Of a stretch of 33,238 bases of DNA, positions 11,414-18,941 are shown in pieces. The stretch's first letter is position 1. Every line of letters starts with the position of its first letter. The translations under genes were made by a program, and so were the position numbers. The notes beneath the pieces are model-generated. The model had not been told where the DNA came from. It worked only from the letters and a program-made list of their open reading frames with translations, and did not search any database. Origin of the DNA: an uncultured Bacilli bacterium (lineage in GTDB: Bacteria; Bacillota_I; Bacilli_A; RF39; UBA660); NCBI GenBank assembly GCA_944331715.1, contig CALVIP010000008.1:1-33238 (forward strand), written 5' to 3'.

Positions 11414-11941
11414 ATGATTAAATTAAGAAATGAAAGTGTTGAAATATCAGTTCCTACAAAACTTGAAGAAATTACAAAAGAGAAACTGAATCAAATATTT
11501 GATGTTATTAATCTTCCAGATAATTATTGTATTGTTGCTATATTACAGAAAGTTAAACTTTCTCAATTTGCAATGATGACTGTTAGTAAAGCAAAGGAAA
11601 CATTAGTTTATACTATTCCTATTATTGGTAAACTTCCTGCATCTCATTCTTATTATGGTAAAATTGATGTTGGAAATAAAGTAATTATTACTCGTACTAG
11701 TCTTGAGATGGGTACTGCTGTTTCAATGTCTACTGCTATTTCATCTGGTAATCTTAATAAATTTCTTAACGATAATGAATCTATAAGACAAAAATGTTTT
11801 AAAAAAGAAGTTAAAGATGAAGATGGAAATGATGATGTTTGGATATATCTTATGGAAGCAAAGATAATTCCTATTTGTGATATTAGAGGAACTATTTCAC
11901 AAGATAGTAAATTTATAGACCCATTTAAAATAGAACTTTAA
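11414..11941 (+). CDS. Unknown protein, 175 aa
   Basis: Mixed alpha/beta soluble protein: KLEEITKEKLNQIFDVINL, then beta-like segments (YCIVAILQKVKLSQFAMMTV, KVIITRTSLEMGTAVSMST) and a C-terminal IIPICDIRGTISQ. Similar-sized unknown proteins stand upstream of the late region in crAss-like genomes, but I cannot name this one. It ends the first rightward operon: a strong hairpin terminator follows 13 bases after its stop. AAGTTATG start context. Confidence 0.75.
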   Translation: MIKLRNESVEISVPTKLEEITKEKLNQIFDVINLPDNYCIVAILQKVKLSQFAMMTVSKAKETLVYTIPIIGKLPASHSYYGKIDVGNKVIITRTSLEMGTAVSMSTAISSGNLNKFLNDNESIRQKCFKKEVKDEDGNDDVWIYLMEAKIIPICDIRGTISQDSKFIDPFKIEL

Positions 11942-11954
11942 CATATTGATTAAG

Positions 11955-12034
11955 CCGTCAGAAGAAATATCTAAAAGGAATTTCGTTGTCATTGTGTCGC
12001 ATATTTATTTTCTTCTGACGGTTTTAATTTTTTT
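11955..12034 (+). terminator. Strong terminator with 13-bp stem and 41-nt loop
   Basis: CCGTCAGAAGAAA (11955-11967) pairs perfectly with 12009-12021, followed by TTTTAATTTTTTT. The unusually large loop includes GGAATTTCGTTGTC and could hold a regulatory site. The next gene starts immediately after the T-run at 12038, so read-through or attenuation probably controls it. Confidence 0.8.
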
Positions 12035-12037
12035 ATT

Positions 12038-12517
12038 ATGCCTCGAAGTGTTAAAAATAAACTTGAAAAACTTAAAAAAGAAGATATTCTAGAAAGACTT
12101 CATAAAGATAATACTGATACTGAAATAATTAATTCTATAATTACTAATATTGAAAATACTATACTTGAAGGAGTTAATAAAAATTTATGTGTTGCTATTC
12201 CTTATATGGGAAGAGTTTATAAAGATAGATATAGAGAAGTATTTAAAGAGGCAAGAATTATTCTTCATAATGCTAAAGATAATTTAACAAAAGAAGAATA
12301 TGTTGAATATAGAAAATCTGTTTTTAAATCTTATATAAAAAGAGTTGATAAAGAATTTAAATCTAAACAAGTTATTGAAAGACTTATAAGACTTAACAAG
12401 AAAAAATATAACAAACTTTATGCTGCTTGTGGTAAAACATACGCAGATACTTGGATTAAGAAAATTGCTTATCTACAAATTGTAGAACATGATATAAACG
12501 ACCCTAATGAATTATGA
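12038..12517 (+). CDS. Basic protein, possibly HU/IHF-like, 159 aa
   Basis: Lys-rich N-terminus (RSVKNKLEKLKKEDILERLH), then a helical region with NTILEGVNKNLCVAIPYMGRV, which recalls the helix-beta element of HU/IHF-type DNA-binding proteins, and a basic helical C-terminus (KRVDKEFKSKQVIERLIRLN). crAss-like phages carry IHF-like proteins, but the arm motif (RNP…) is not visible here, so the likeness is weak. It starts directly at the end of a terminator and overlaps the next gene by ATGA. Confidence 0.55.
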   Translation: MPRSVKNKLEKLKKEDILERLHKDNTDTEIINSIITNIENTILEGVNKNLCVAIPYMGRVYKDRYREVFKEARIILHNAKDNLTKEEYVEYRKSVFKSYIKRVDKEFKSKQVIERLIRLNKKKYNKLYAACGKTYADTWIKKIAYLQIVEHDINDPNEL

Positions 12518-13119
12518 AAAAAATAACATTAGATAAACTTATTACAGTTGATGATACCGGGATGCCTACTGCTCCAGATATTTATCAATTACAGGATAAA
12601 GATGTTAGAGAACTTTATACTAGAGATAATTATCCTGATAAAAGAATGTATATTGCTGAATGTGGATTTATATATTATCTTGGTGATCCAAAAAGTCCTG
12701 CTCGTCAACAAGGTCTTTCTGATCAAGAAATACTTCAACTTGCTATTGAAAATTATAATCTTCCAAAAGATTATAAACCAGATCCTCTTGTATTAAAAAT
12801 TGCTGAAAGATATTATAAACAAAATATTACAGAAGCAGGAGTTGCTATCGAAGCCCTTCACAAGTCTGTTCATCTTGTTTCTATTGCTGCTAATAGAATT
12901 AATGATTTATTAAATGAACAACTTGCTGGAACTATAACAAAAGATGAAATTCCAAATATTCTTCAACTTATGGACGGAGTTAGTAAAAGAATTACAGAAA
13001 TTCCTAATCTTGTTAAAGCTCTTGGAATTGCTTATGAAAATCTTCGTAATGAAGAAGAAACACAACTTGCACGTGGAGGTAAACAAATATTATCTAGTAT
13101 GAATGCAGAAGATGATTGA
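12514..13119 (+). CDS. Conserved-looking unknown protein, 201 aa
   Basis: N-terminal half includes TAPDIYQLQDKDVRELYTRD and YIAECGFIYYLGDPKSPAR. The C-terminal half is helical (VAIEALHKSVHLVSIAANRIN, IPNILQLMDGVSKRITEI). The position just upstream of the nuclease, lysis genes and TerL makes a role in packaging (for instance as small terminase) possible, but there is no recognisable helix-turn-helix, so this stays a guess. The start overlaps the previous gene by four bases. Confidence 0.75.
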   Translation: MKKITLDKLITVDDTGMPTAPDIYQLQDKDVRELYTRDNYPDKRMYIAECGFIYYLGDPKSPARQQGLSDQEILQLAIENYNLPKDYKPDPLVLKIAERYYKQNITEAGVAIEALHKSVHLVSIAANRINDLLNEQLAGTITKDEIPNILQLMDGVSKRITEIPNLVKALGIAYENLRNEEETQLARGGKQILSSMNAEDD

Positions 13120-13348
13120 GAAGTTTAGAGTTCAATGGGAAGTAACAGATTACGATGCTTATGAATTTGCTACTCAACATTGTAAAGAAGATTTTCCCAA
13201 AATAAAAGATTTTATAGATACTTTTACAGGAACTGTTTATGATATTATTCCTGCAAAATTATTTACTTCTACTAAATTTCTTGTTTGTCTTGATAAAAGT
13301 AATAAATTTGTAGAAGTAGATGCAAATATTTGTAAAAGAATATATTAA
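13112..13348 (+). CDS. Small unknown protein, 78 aa
   Basis: Starts MIEKFRVQWEVTDYDAYEF and contains FIDTFTGTVYDIIPAKLF. Compact alpha/beta content; no domain recognised. Its start lies inside the end of the previous gene; another ATG three codons earlier (13103) is equally possible. It is co-transcribed with the nuclease gene seven bases downstream. Confidence 0.65.
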   Translation: MIEKFRVQWEVTDYDAYEFATQHCKEDFPKIKDFIDTFTGTVYDIIPAKLFTSTKFLVCLDKSNKFVEVDANICKRIY

Positions 13349-13354
13349 TTTGAT

Positions 13355-14350
13355 ATGTTAGAACTTAAAGATACTAGATATAATAATATAAGAATTAAGT
13401 TCAAAGAAGAGAACCATTCTTATACTGATACTCTTGGTAATCTTTACCAAAGTACTACACAGCTTTTACATCAATATGCTCCTAAATTTGATAAAGACTA
13501 TTGGCTTAAAAAGAAAGCAAAAGAACTTGGTATATCAGAAAAAAGACTTGCTGACCAATGGAGTCAGATTACCAAAGAGGCTTGTGAAAGAGGAACTAAA
13601 ACTCATAACGAACTTGAAGACGGTGTTAAGTCTATTTCTATGTTCAAAGAAGCCATTAAATATATGACTCTTCCAAATGGCGAAATGATTACTGTTGCTG
13701 ATATTCCTAATATTGATATTAATATTAGAGAATTAAATATTGCTGAATTTATAGATGCTACTCAAAATAAATATACTGAACTTTATAATGTATTTAATTA
13801 TTATACTTCTAGAGGATATAAGATTTATGCTGAAATAGGAGCATTCCTTATTGATTATCTTATATCTGGTACTATTGATGTTCTTTGTATTCGTGAAGAC
13901 CAATTTGTTATTGGTGATTATAAAACTAATAGAGGAGGTCTTAAATTTGAGTCAGGATATTATAAGAAAGATAAAACGACCAAACCTGCACAAGAAACAG
14001 ATGTTTGGATACAAAAAGATGATTTTCTTCTTCCTCCTGTTAGCAATCTTTATAATTGTAATGGAAGTATTTATAATCTTCAACTATCAATGTATGCTAA
14101 AATGGTAGAAACTATACTTGGTATTCCTTGCAAAGGTCTTTGGCTTTGTCATATTGATAGTGATTTTGTTCTTAATAAATATGGTAGACCTAAAAGATTT
14201 CCAGATGGTCTTTATCATATTAAACAAAATCCTCAACCAAAGATTACACTTCATAAAATGAGTTATCTTCGTAATGAAATTGATAGAATACTTTTAGATA
14301 AGTATCAGCAAATTGCTGCTGAAAAAGTTACAAGTAAAAGTTTATTTTAA
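13355..14350 (+). CDS. PD-(D/E)XK nuclease, Cas4/RecB-like, 331 aa
   Basis: Predicted metal-dependent DNA exonuclease. The fold's motifs appear in order: an N-terminal THNELEDG (His/Glu motif near residue 90), AEIGAFLIDYLISGTIDVL with the acidic GTID near residue 175, the core VIGDYKTNRGG (D-x-K, residues about 187-196), and NLQLSMYAKMVE, the QxxxY motif near residue 245. This is the signature of Cas4/RecB/AddB-type nucleases. No iron-sulfur cysteine set is visible, so it is more RecB-like than true Cas4. Phage relatives process DNA ends in recombination or replication. It lies between small unknown genes and the lysis cassette. Confidence 0.8.
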   Translation: MLELKDTRYNNIRIKFKEENHSYTDTLGNLYQSTTQLLHQYAPKFDKDYWLKKKAKELGISEKRLADQWSQITKEACERGTKTHNELEDGVKSISMFKEAIKYMTLPNGEMITVADIPNIDINIRELNIAEFIDATQNKYTELYNVFNYYTSRGYKIYAEIGAFLIDYLISGTIDVLCIREDQFVIGDYKTNRGGLKFESGYYKKDKTTKPAQETDVWIQKDDFLLPPVSNLYNCNGSIYNLQLSMYAKMVETILGIPCKGLWLCHIDSDFVLNKYGRPKRFPDGLYHIKQNPQPKITLHKMSYLRNEIDRILLDKYQQIAAEKVTSKSLF

Positions 14351-14353
14351 GTT

Positions 14354-14692
14354 ATGAAAACGTATAAAGTTATTTTATTAGCATGTATTACTTTTATTTG
14401 TGGAGCATTAATTCCTATTGGAGTTTATCAAACAAATATTAAAACAAATGAAAATATAATACAAAATCAAAAAGATAGCATTTCTTTCCTTACGGGGAAA
14501 GTTGCACAAATGTCTGATAGTCTTATTTGTTATAAAACTACTCTTGTTAATAAAGATAGTCTTATATTTGAAAATTATACTTTAAGATATAAAATTAATA
14601 GAATTAAACAATATGATAGTATTGTTATTCGTAATTCTAGTCAAAATAAATATTTTAGAGGTTGGGTTAGAAGAGTTATTTATGATTATTAA
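14354..14692 (+). CDS. N-terminally anchored periplasmic protein, spanin-like, 112 aa
   Basis: Residues about 5-25 (YKVILLACITFICGALIPI) form one N-terminal membrane segment. The rest is a polar, coiled-coil-prone domain with Lys/Asp/Ser and ends RRVIYDY. Topology matches an inner-membrane spanin or Rz-like protein, or a small lysis accessory. It opens the cassette leading to the endolysin. A partial GC-rich motif (CCTTACGGGG, 14488-14497) lies inside it. AAGTTATG start context. Assignment rests on topology and position only. Confidence 0.55.
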   Translation: MKTYKVILLACITFICGALIPIGVYQTNIKTNENIIQNQKDSISFLTGKVAQMSDSLICYKTTLVNKDSLIFENYTLRYKINRIKQYDSIVIRNSSQNKYFRGWVRRVIYDY

Positions 14693-14710
14693 TATTAAAT
14701 ATATAATGTT

Positions 14711-14935
14711 ATGAAAGAAATTATTAAATCTAATAAAACATTAAGAAGTATTAAACGTTATAAAAATTTTAATACTATAAATAAAGTTCGTGGAGAATTA
14801 CAAATTAAATTATTCGGACTTTGGATTACTATAATTAAAAGTGATTGGTTATTATATGCTTTAGATGATAAAGTAGAAAAAGTTTATAATAATTTATTTA
14901 ATGTTGTTAAATCTTCTAAATTTTCAGCACTATAA
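14711..14935 (+). CDS. Small basic protein in lysis cassette, 74 aa
   Basis: Basic N-terminus (KEIIKSNKTLRSIKRYK), then a segment GELQIKLFGLWITIIKSDW with moderate hydrophobicity that could associate with the membrane. Its stop and the endolysin ATG overlap as TAATG, so the two are translationally coupled. It might be a holin or antiholin-like peptide, but the hydrophobic stretch is short for that. Confidence 0.6.
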   Translation: MKEIIKSNKTLRSIKRYKNFNTINKVRGELQIKLFGLWITIIKSDWLLYALDDKVEKVYNNLFNVVKSSKFSAL

Positions 14936-15363
14936 TGGCTAATTTCGATAAAGTATATAAAAGAATTGAAAAGGCTGAGGGTGGATATGTAAACGACCCT
15001 GACGATAAAGGTGGAGAAACTTATAAAGGTATTTCTAGAAAATATCATCAAGATTCTGAAATATGGAAAATAATTGATGATGTTAAAATGGAACATGGTA
15101 CTAAAGGACTTACTAGTATTCTTGCTTATAATGAAAGACTTCAAAAGTTAGTTAAAGAAATTTATAAAAAAGAATATTGGGATATATTTAAATTAGATAG
15201 TTGTCCTAGTCAAGGTCTTGCTTCTGAAATATTTGATGATGCTGTAAATAGAGGAGTTTCTTCTGCTTGTAAAATACTTTGTGATACAATAGGTATTCCT
15301 AGAGTAAATTATCCAGACGATAGACTTTTTAATATAATTGCTAATTATGGAAAAAGAAAATAA
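14935..15363 (+). CDS. Endolysin, GH108-type muramidase, 142 aa
   Basis: Predicted peptidoglycan muramidase that breaks the cell wall at lysis. The N-terminus carries the family signature: IEKAEGGYVNDPDDKGGETYKGIS, where Glu of EGGY is the expected catalytic acid near residue 14. KKEYWDIFKLD and SEIFDDAVNRGVSSACKIL follow, the usual second and third conserved blocks. At 142 aa it is shorter than typical two-part members, ending soon after the point where the C-terminal PG-binding-3 region would begin. There is no signal peptide, so export needs a holin. It overlaps the next gene by 17 bases. Confidence 0.85.
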   Translation: MANFDKVYKRIEKAEGGYVNDPDDKGGETYKGISRKYHQDSEIWKIIDDVKMEHGTKGLTSILAYNERLQKLVKEIYKKEYWDIFKLDSCPSQGLASEIFDDAVNRGVSSACKILCDTIGIPRVNYPDDRLFNIIANYGKRK

Positions 15364-15637
15364 AATAATATTATGGATTATATTAATATTCACAATTATT
15401 ACTATTATAGGATTTGCTTTTACTAAAATAAATAATCATAAAAAAGAAACTATTGAAGTTGTCGATACTACATATAATACTATAACTTTGGATAGTATTA
15501 AATATAATATTATAGTTCGAGATTCAATTATTTATCATATAAGACACGATTATGAAGATAGTATTACAGTTGTTGTTAACCTTGATGACAGTTCTTCTGT
15601 CGTGTTGTTTAAACAACTTACAAGGGAAAGAGATTAA
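15347..15637 (+). CDS. Small N-terminally anchored protein, lysis-associated, 96 aa
   Basis: MEKENKIILWIILIFTIITI is followed by IGFAF, giving one N-terminal membrane segment, then a periplasmic stretch of Thr/Asp/Val/Ile-rich sequence. I use the ATG at 15347 rather than an upstream TTG. Both ends overlap neighbours: 17 bases with the endolysin and 86 bases, in another frame, with the lipoprotein gene at 15552. This nested layout is typical of inner/outer spanin pairs, so an inner-spanin role is plausible. Confidence 0.6.
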   Translation: MEKENKIILWIILIFTIITIIGFAFTKINNHKKETIEVVDTTYNTITLDSIKYNIIVRDSIIYHIRHDYEDSITVVVNLDDSSSVVLFKQLTRERD

Positions 15638-15980
15638 TGATAGCATCCCTCTACGGGCGGAAATTAAAGATACTACTTATTCTGATACATTAGTTACAGT
15701 TTCTATTAGTGATATTCGTTTAGCAAATATTAAAATGTTAGAACGAAAGATGTATAAAGAAATAGTTGAACAACAAGATACTATTATTTCTTTTAAAGAT
15801 AGTTATATACTTGAACAAGAAAGAATAATAAAAGATTTTCAAGACAGAATTACAAAAGCAAATGATATAAATGACAAATTGTCTAAAAATCTTGAAAGAC
15901 AAAAAACAATTACTTATGTTGTCGGAGGAGTAGCTAGTGTTGCTCTTCTGACAACTGTTATTTTAATAATTACTAGATAA
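15552..15980 (+). CDS. Candidate unimolecular spanin (lipoprotein plus C-terminal TM), 142 aa
   Basis: The N-terminus is a lipoprotein-type signal: MKIVLQLLLTLMTVLLSC with a possible lipobox LLSC near residue 18. The middle (about 65-115) is a charged coiled coil (KEIVEQQDTIISFKDSY, RIIKDFQDRITKAND). The C-terminus ends in a membrane segment TYVVGGVASVALLTTVIL. A lipid anchor at one end and a membrane helix at the other is the u-spanin layout, able to link outer and inner membranes and fuse them at lysis. The start codon is nested in the previous gene. A GC-rich element is read in frame (SIPLRAE). An internal start would remove the lipobox. Confidence 0.55.
   Translation: MKIVLQLLLTLMTVLLSCCLNNLQGKEINDSIPLRAEIKDTTYSDTLVTVSISDIRLANIKMLERKMYKEIVEQQDTIISFKDSYILEQERIIKDFQDRITKANDINDKLSKNLERQKTITYVVGGVASVALLTTVILIITR
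15645..15660 (+). repeat. GC-rich CCCTCTACGGG element, copy 4 (in-frame)
   Basis: ATCCCTCTACGGGCGG inside the candidate u-spanin gene, encoding IPLRA. It directly follows the stop of the overlapping gene 15347-15637. The flanks match copy 5 (ATCCCTCTACGGGCG). Confidence 0.65.
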
Positions 15981-15983
15981 GAT

Positions 15984-18242
15984 ATGACACAAGATACAGG
16001 TTATCCTTTTCTTAGTTATTTACTTGAAGATAAGAGTAAATACAAACACGCACGAGATGCAGGATATGACGACCCTGATGATTTATTTCTAATTGGAGAA
16101 AGTGGTGGTTTTCTTATGAATATAATTCCAGGTAGTAGATTTATTAATACAGAATATTTTTACGAAATGGCAGATTATTATCGTAAGAATAAAGAATATA
16201 CTTCTTATAAAGTTGATAGTATTCCTCATAGGCAACTTCGTAAAAGAGAACAATATAGAAGAAAACATGGATATTCTGCTCCTTGTCTTCTTATGCCTAA
16301 TGGAGAAATTAGAACTGTAAGAATTACTGGCGACCATTATAATTTCCTTAATTATACTAGAATGGAACAACTTGATAGATCAAGTGTTATTAGAGGTAAG
16401 ACAAATACTGCTAAAAAACATTATGATTTTCCTTTGTTTCTTGATAGTCAGTTTTGGACTTTTCACGTTATTGAATTTGCTAAAAGAAATGGTTTTCATC
16501 TTCTTATAGATAAAACTCGTCGTGGAGGTTTTTCTTATATGATGGCATCTCGTGCTGCAAATACAGTTAATGCTAATTCGAGAAAGATTGTAATTAACGT
16601 TGCTGCTGATAAAAAATATCTTACTCAACAAGGAGGTTTGAGCGATTTTGCTATTAACAATCTTAAATTTTATGAAGAGAATACTCCATTTGTTAGAGGA
16701 ATATTTAGTCAAGTTAAAGAAGATTTTAGATTAGGATATAAACTTCCATCTGGTATTGAAGCAACTAATAGTTGGCATAGTGCTTTACTTTCTGTATCTG
16801 CTGCTAATAATCCAGATTGTGCTATTGGTAAGGATGCTGCTGAAGTTAACGTAGAGGAAGTTTCTACAATGGAAAATTTTGATGATTTTATGACTGTTAC
16901 TGAACCTGCTATGAGAACAGGTGCTTATACTACTGGTTTTCTTTGTGGATGGGGAACTGCTACTTCTGGAGATATGCAAACTTTTGAAATTAATTTTTAT
17001 AATCCTAAACGATATAATTTTATGCCTTTTGAAAATGTTTGGGATAGAGATTCGAGAGATGAAGTTTGTGGATTTTTTAAACCATATTGTTGGGGACTTC
17101 AAGGAGAAGTTGAAGGAATTTATGGAGTAGATAAAGATGGTAATAGTAATATTTTAGTTTCTCTTGAAATAGCAAAACGAGAAAGAATTACTAAAAAAGA
17201 AACTTCTGAAAATTATTCCGACTATATAAATTATCTTGGTCAATATGCTCTTTTTCCTGCTGAATCTTTTAGTTCTGCAACTGAAAATATATTTAGTTCA
17301 GAGGAACTTTCTGCTTGGGAAGAAAGACTTCGTATTGATAGTGATTTAAAAATATATACTGATGGTTGGTTTGTTCAAGATAAAATTGGTGGAGTAAGAT
17401 TTGAAAGTAATAAAGTTAGAATGACTGAAGGTAAACAATGTTATAATTGGATTAATGGAGTTCCTCGTCATTCTAATGAAGATCCTCATGGATGTGTAAG
17501 AATTTGGTTTTATCCTGAATATCAAGTCAGATTTACTAATTATGGTCAAGAAAAATATATTCCAGAAAAACTTTATAGTATTACTTATGACCCTGTTGGA
17601 GTTAATAAAGATAAAAATGAAATTACTTTAAAACATTCTCATAATAGTATTCAAGTTTGGATGAATCCTCATCCTTGTAATAATTTTCAACAAAAACTTG
17701 TTGCTGCTTATTATGGAAGAACAGAAGAACTTGAAGAGGCTGATTGGATTTGTTATTGTTTTGCTGTTTATTATAATTGTATAGGTACTACTTGTGTCGA
17801 AGTAAACCGAGGTGAAACTATTTCTAACTTTAAAAAATGGAATGCTCTTAAATATCTTGCTTTTGAACCTCTTTTTGTTTGGGATGCTTCACTTAAAGAA
17901 CAAGTTAGTAAGACTTATGGTTATGTTATTAGTGATGCTGGTAACTCTGCAAAGAAACTTAATGCTATTCGATTAACACGAGAATTTCTTTATGCTGAAA
18001 TTGGTAGAGATGAAAATGATAAACCTATTAGGAATTTTCATCGTATATATGATTATCAATTTATTCTTGAACTTAAAAAGTTTAATAGTAAAGGTAATTT
18101 CGATAGAGTTTCTTCTGCTCTTCTACGGGGAATAGAATGGAAAGCATTAGAACTTAAAGCAGAACGTGAAATTGAAAATAAAAAAGACCTTACTTCTGAA
18201 AATATAGATGAAAATGATATATTAAGTAGAGATTGGTTTTAA
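15984..18242 (+). CDS. terL: Terminase large subunit, 752 aa
   Basis: DNA-packaging motor ATPase and nuclease that translocates phage DNA through the portal. Length and sequence fit the crAss-like TerL group. The ATPase region includes LLIDKTRRGGFSYMMA near residues 174-189 as a variant Walker A loop, and AEVNVEEVSTMENFDD near residues 283-298 as the Walker B/catalytic Glu region. The C-terminal nuclease begins with YSITYDPVGVNKD near residue 535 (catalytic Asp) and continues with CVEVNRGETISNF and a VISDAGNSAKK segment. It starts four bases after the spanin candidate. A partial CTACGGGG motif lies near its end (18124-18130). An HNH endonuclease gene separates it from the portal gene. Confidence 0.93.
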   Translation: MTQDTGYPFLSYLLEDKSKYKHARDAGYDDPDDLFLIGESGGFLMNIIPGSRFINTEYFYEMADYYRKNKEYTSYKVDSIPHRQLRKREQYRRKHGYSAPCLLMPNGEIRTVRITGDHYNFLNYTRMEQLDRSSVIRGKTNTAKKHYDFPLFLDSQFWTFHVIEFAKRNGFHLLIDKTRRGGFSYMMASRAANTVNANSRKIVINVAADKKYLTQQGGLSDFAINNLKFYEENTPFVRGIFSQVKEDFRLGYKLPSGIEATNSWHSALLSVSAANNPDCAIGKDAAEVNVEEVSTMENFDDFMTVTEPAMRTGAYTTGFLCGWGTATSGDMQTFEINFYNPKRYNFMPFENVWDRDSRDEVCGFFKPYCWGLQGEVEGIYGVDKDGNSNILVSLEIAKRERITKKETSENYSDYINYLGQYALFPAESFSSATENIFSSEELSAWEERLRIDSDLKIYTDGWFVQDKIGGVRFESNKVRMTEGKQCYNWINGVPRHSNEDPHGCVRIWFYPEYQVRFTNYGQEKYIPEKLYSITYDPVGVNKDKNEITLKHSHNSIQVWMNPHPCNNFQQKLVAAYYGRTEELEEADWICYCFAVYYNCIGTTCVEVNRGETISNFKKWNALKYLAFEPLFVWDASLKEQVSKTYGYVISDAGNSAKKLNAIRLTREFLYAEIGRDENDKPIRNFHRIYDYQFILELKKFNSKGNFDRVSSALLRGIEWKALELKAEREIENKKDLTSENIDENDILSRDWF

Positions 18243-18260
18243 AGAATTAATATTAGAAAT

Positions 18261-18941
18261 ATGAAAGAAAAATGGTCTATTATAAAAGAACTTCCTAATT
18301 ATGAAATTAGTAACTATGGAAAAGTTAGAAATATTAATACTAAAAGAATTTTAAGTAATACTAAAACTACTAATGGCTATTACAAAGTAACTATTGATCG
18401 AAAAAATTATTTAATACATAGATTAGTAGCAAAAGCATTTGTACAAAATAATAATCCTAAAATATTTATTTGTGTAAACCATAAAGATGAAAATAAATTA
18501 AATAATGTTTATATTAATTTAGAATGGTGCACTAAACAATATAATTCTACATATGGAAGCGTATTAAATAAAATAAGCGATGCAAATACTGCTTGTTCTA
18601 TAATAAAATATGATGAACATGGAAATATAATTGAAATATTTAAAAATGCTAATAGTATAGGAAATCATATTATTCAAAATGCTTTAAGTAAACCAAATTT
18701 TATAAATAGATATTATGATGGATATTACTATTTTAAATCTTATGAAAAATTTGATAAAACAAGAAGAAGATACTATTATAAAATAACTGTTTATAAAGAT
18801 AATGAAGTAGTAAAAGTTGGAAATCTTATAGAAATTGCTAGATATTTACATATTCCAAGAAGTAGTTTTAAAAATATTATAAATAAAGATTTTAATAATT
18901 GTGTTATAAAAGATTATAAATTAAAAATAGAAATGATATGA
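18261..18941 (+). CDS. Free-standing HNH homing endonuclease (NUMOD4-HNH-NUMOD1), 226 aa
   Basis: Domain order is clear: NUMOD4 (WSIIKELPNYEISNYGKVRN, residues 4-23), HNH core (LIHRLVAKAFVQNN … VNHKDENKLNN … NLEWCT, about 52-93), NUMOD1 repeat (IIKYDEHGNIIEIFKNANSI, about 114-133) and a C-terminal helix-turn-helix-like segment (NLIEIARYLHIPRSSFKN). Such genes are mobile: they cut homologous sites lacking the insert and spread by repair. It stands between terL and portal, genes normally adjacent, and its stop overlaps the portal ATG (ATATGA). Strongly AT-rich. It probably recognises the joined terL/portal or another conserved late sequence. Confidence 0.9.
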   Translation: MKEKWSIIKELPNYEISNYGKVRNINTKRILSNTKTTNGYYKVTIDRKNYLIHRLVAKAFVQNNNPKIFICVNHKDENKLNNVYINLEWCTKQYNSTYGSVLNKISDANTACSIIKYDEHGNIIEIFKNANSIGNHIIQNALSKPNFINRYYDGYYYFKSYEKFDKTRRRYYYKITVYKDNEVVKVGNLIEIARYLHIPRSSFKNIINKDFNNCVIKDYKLKIEMI

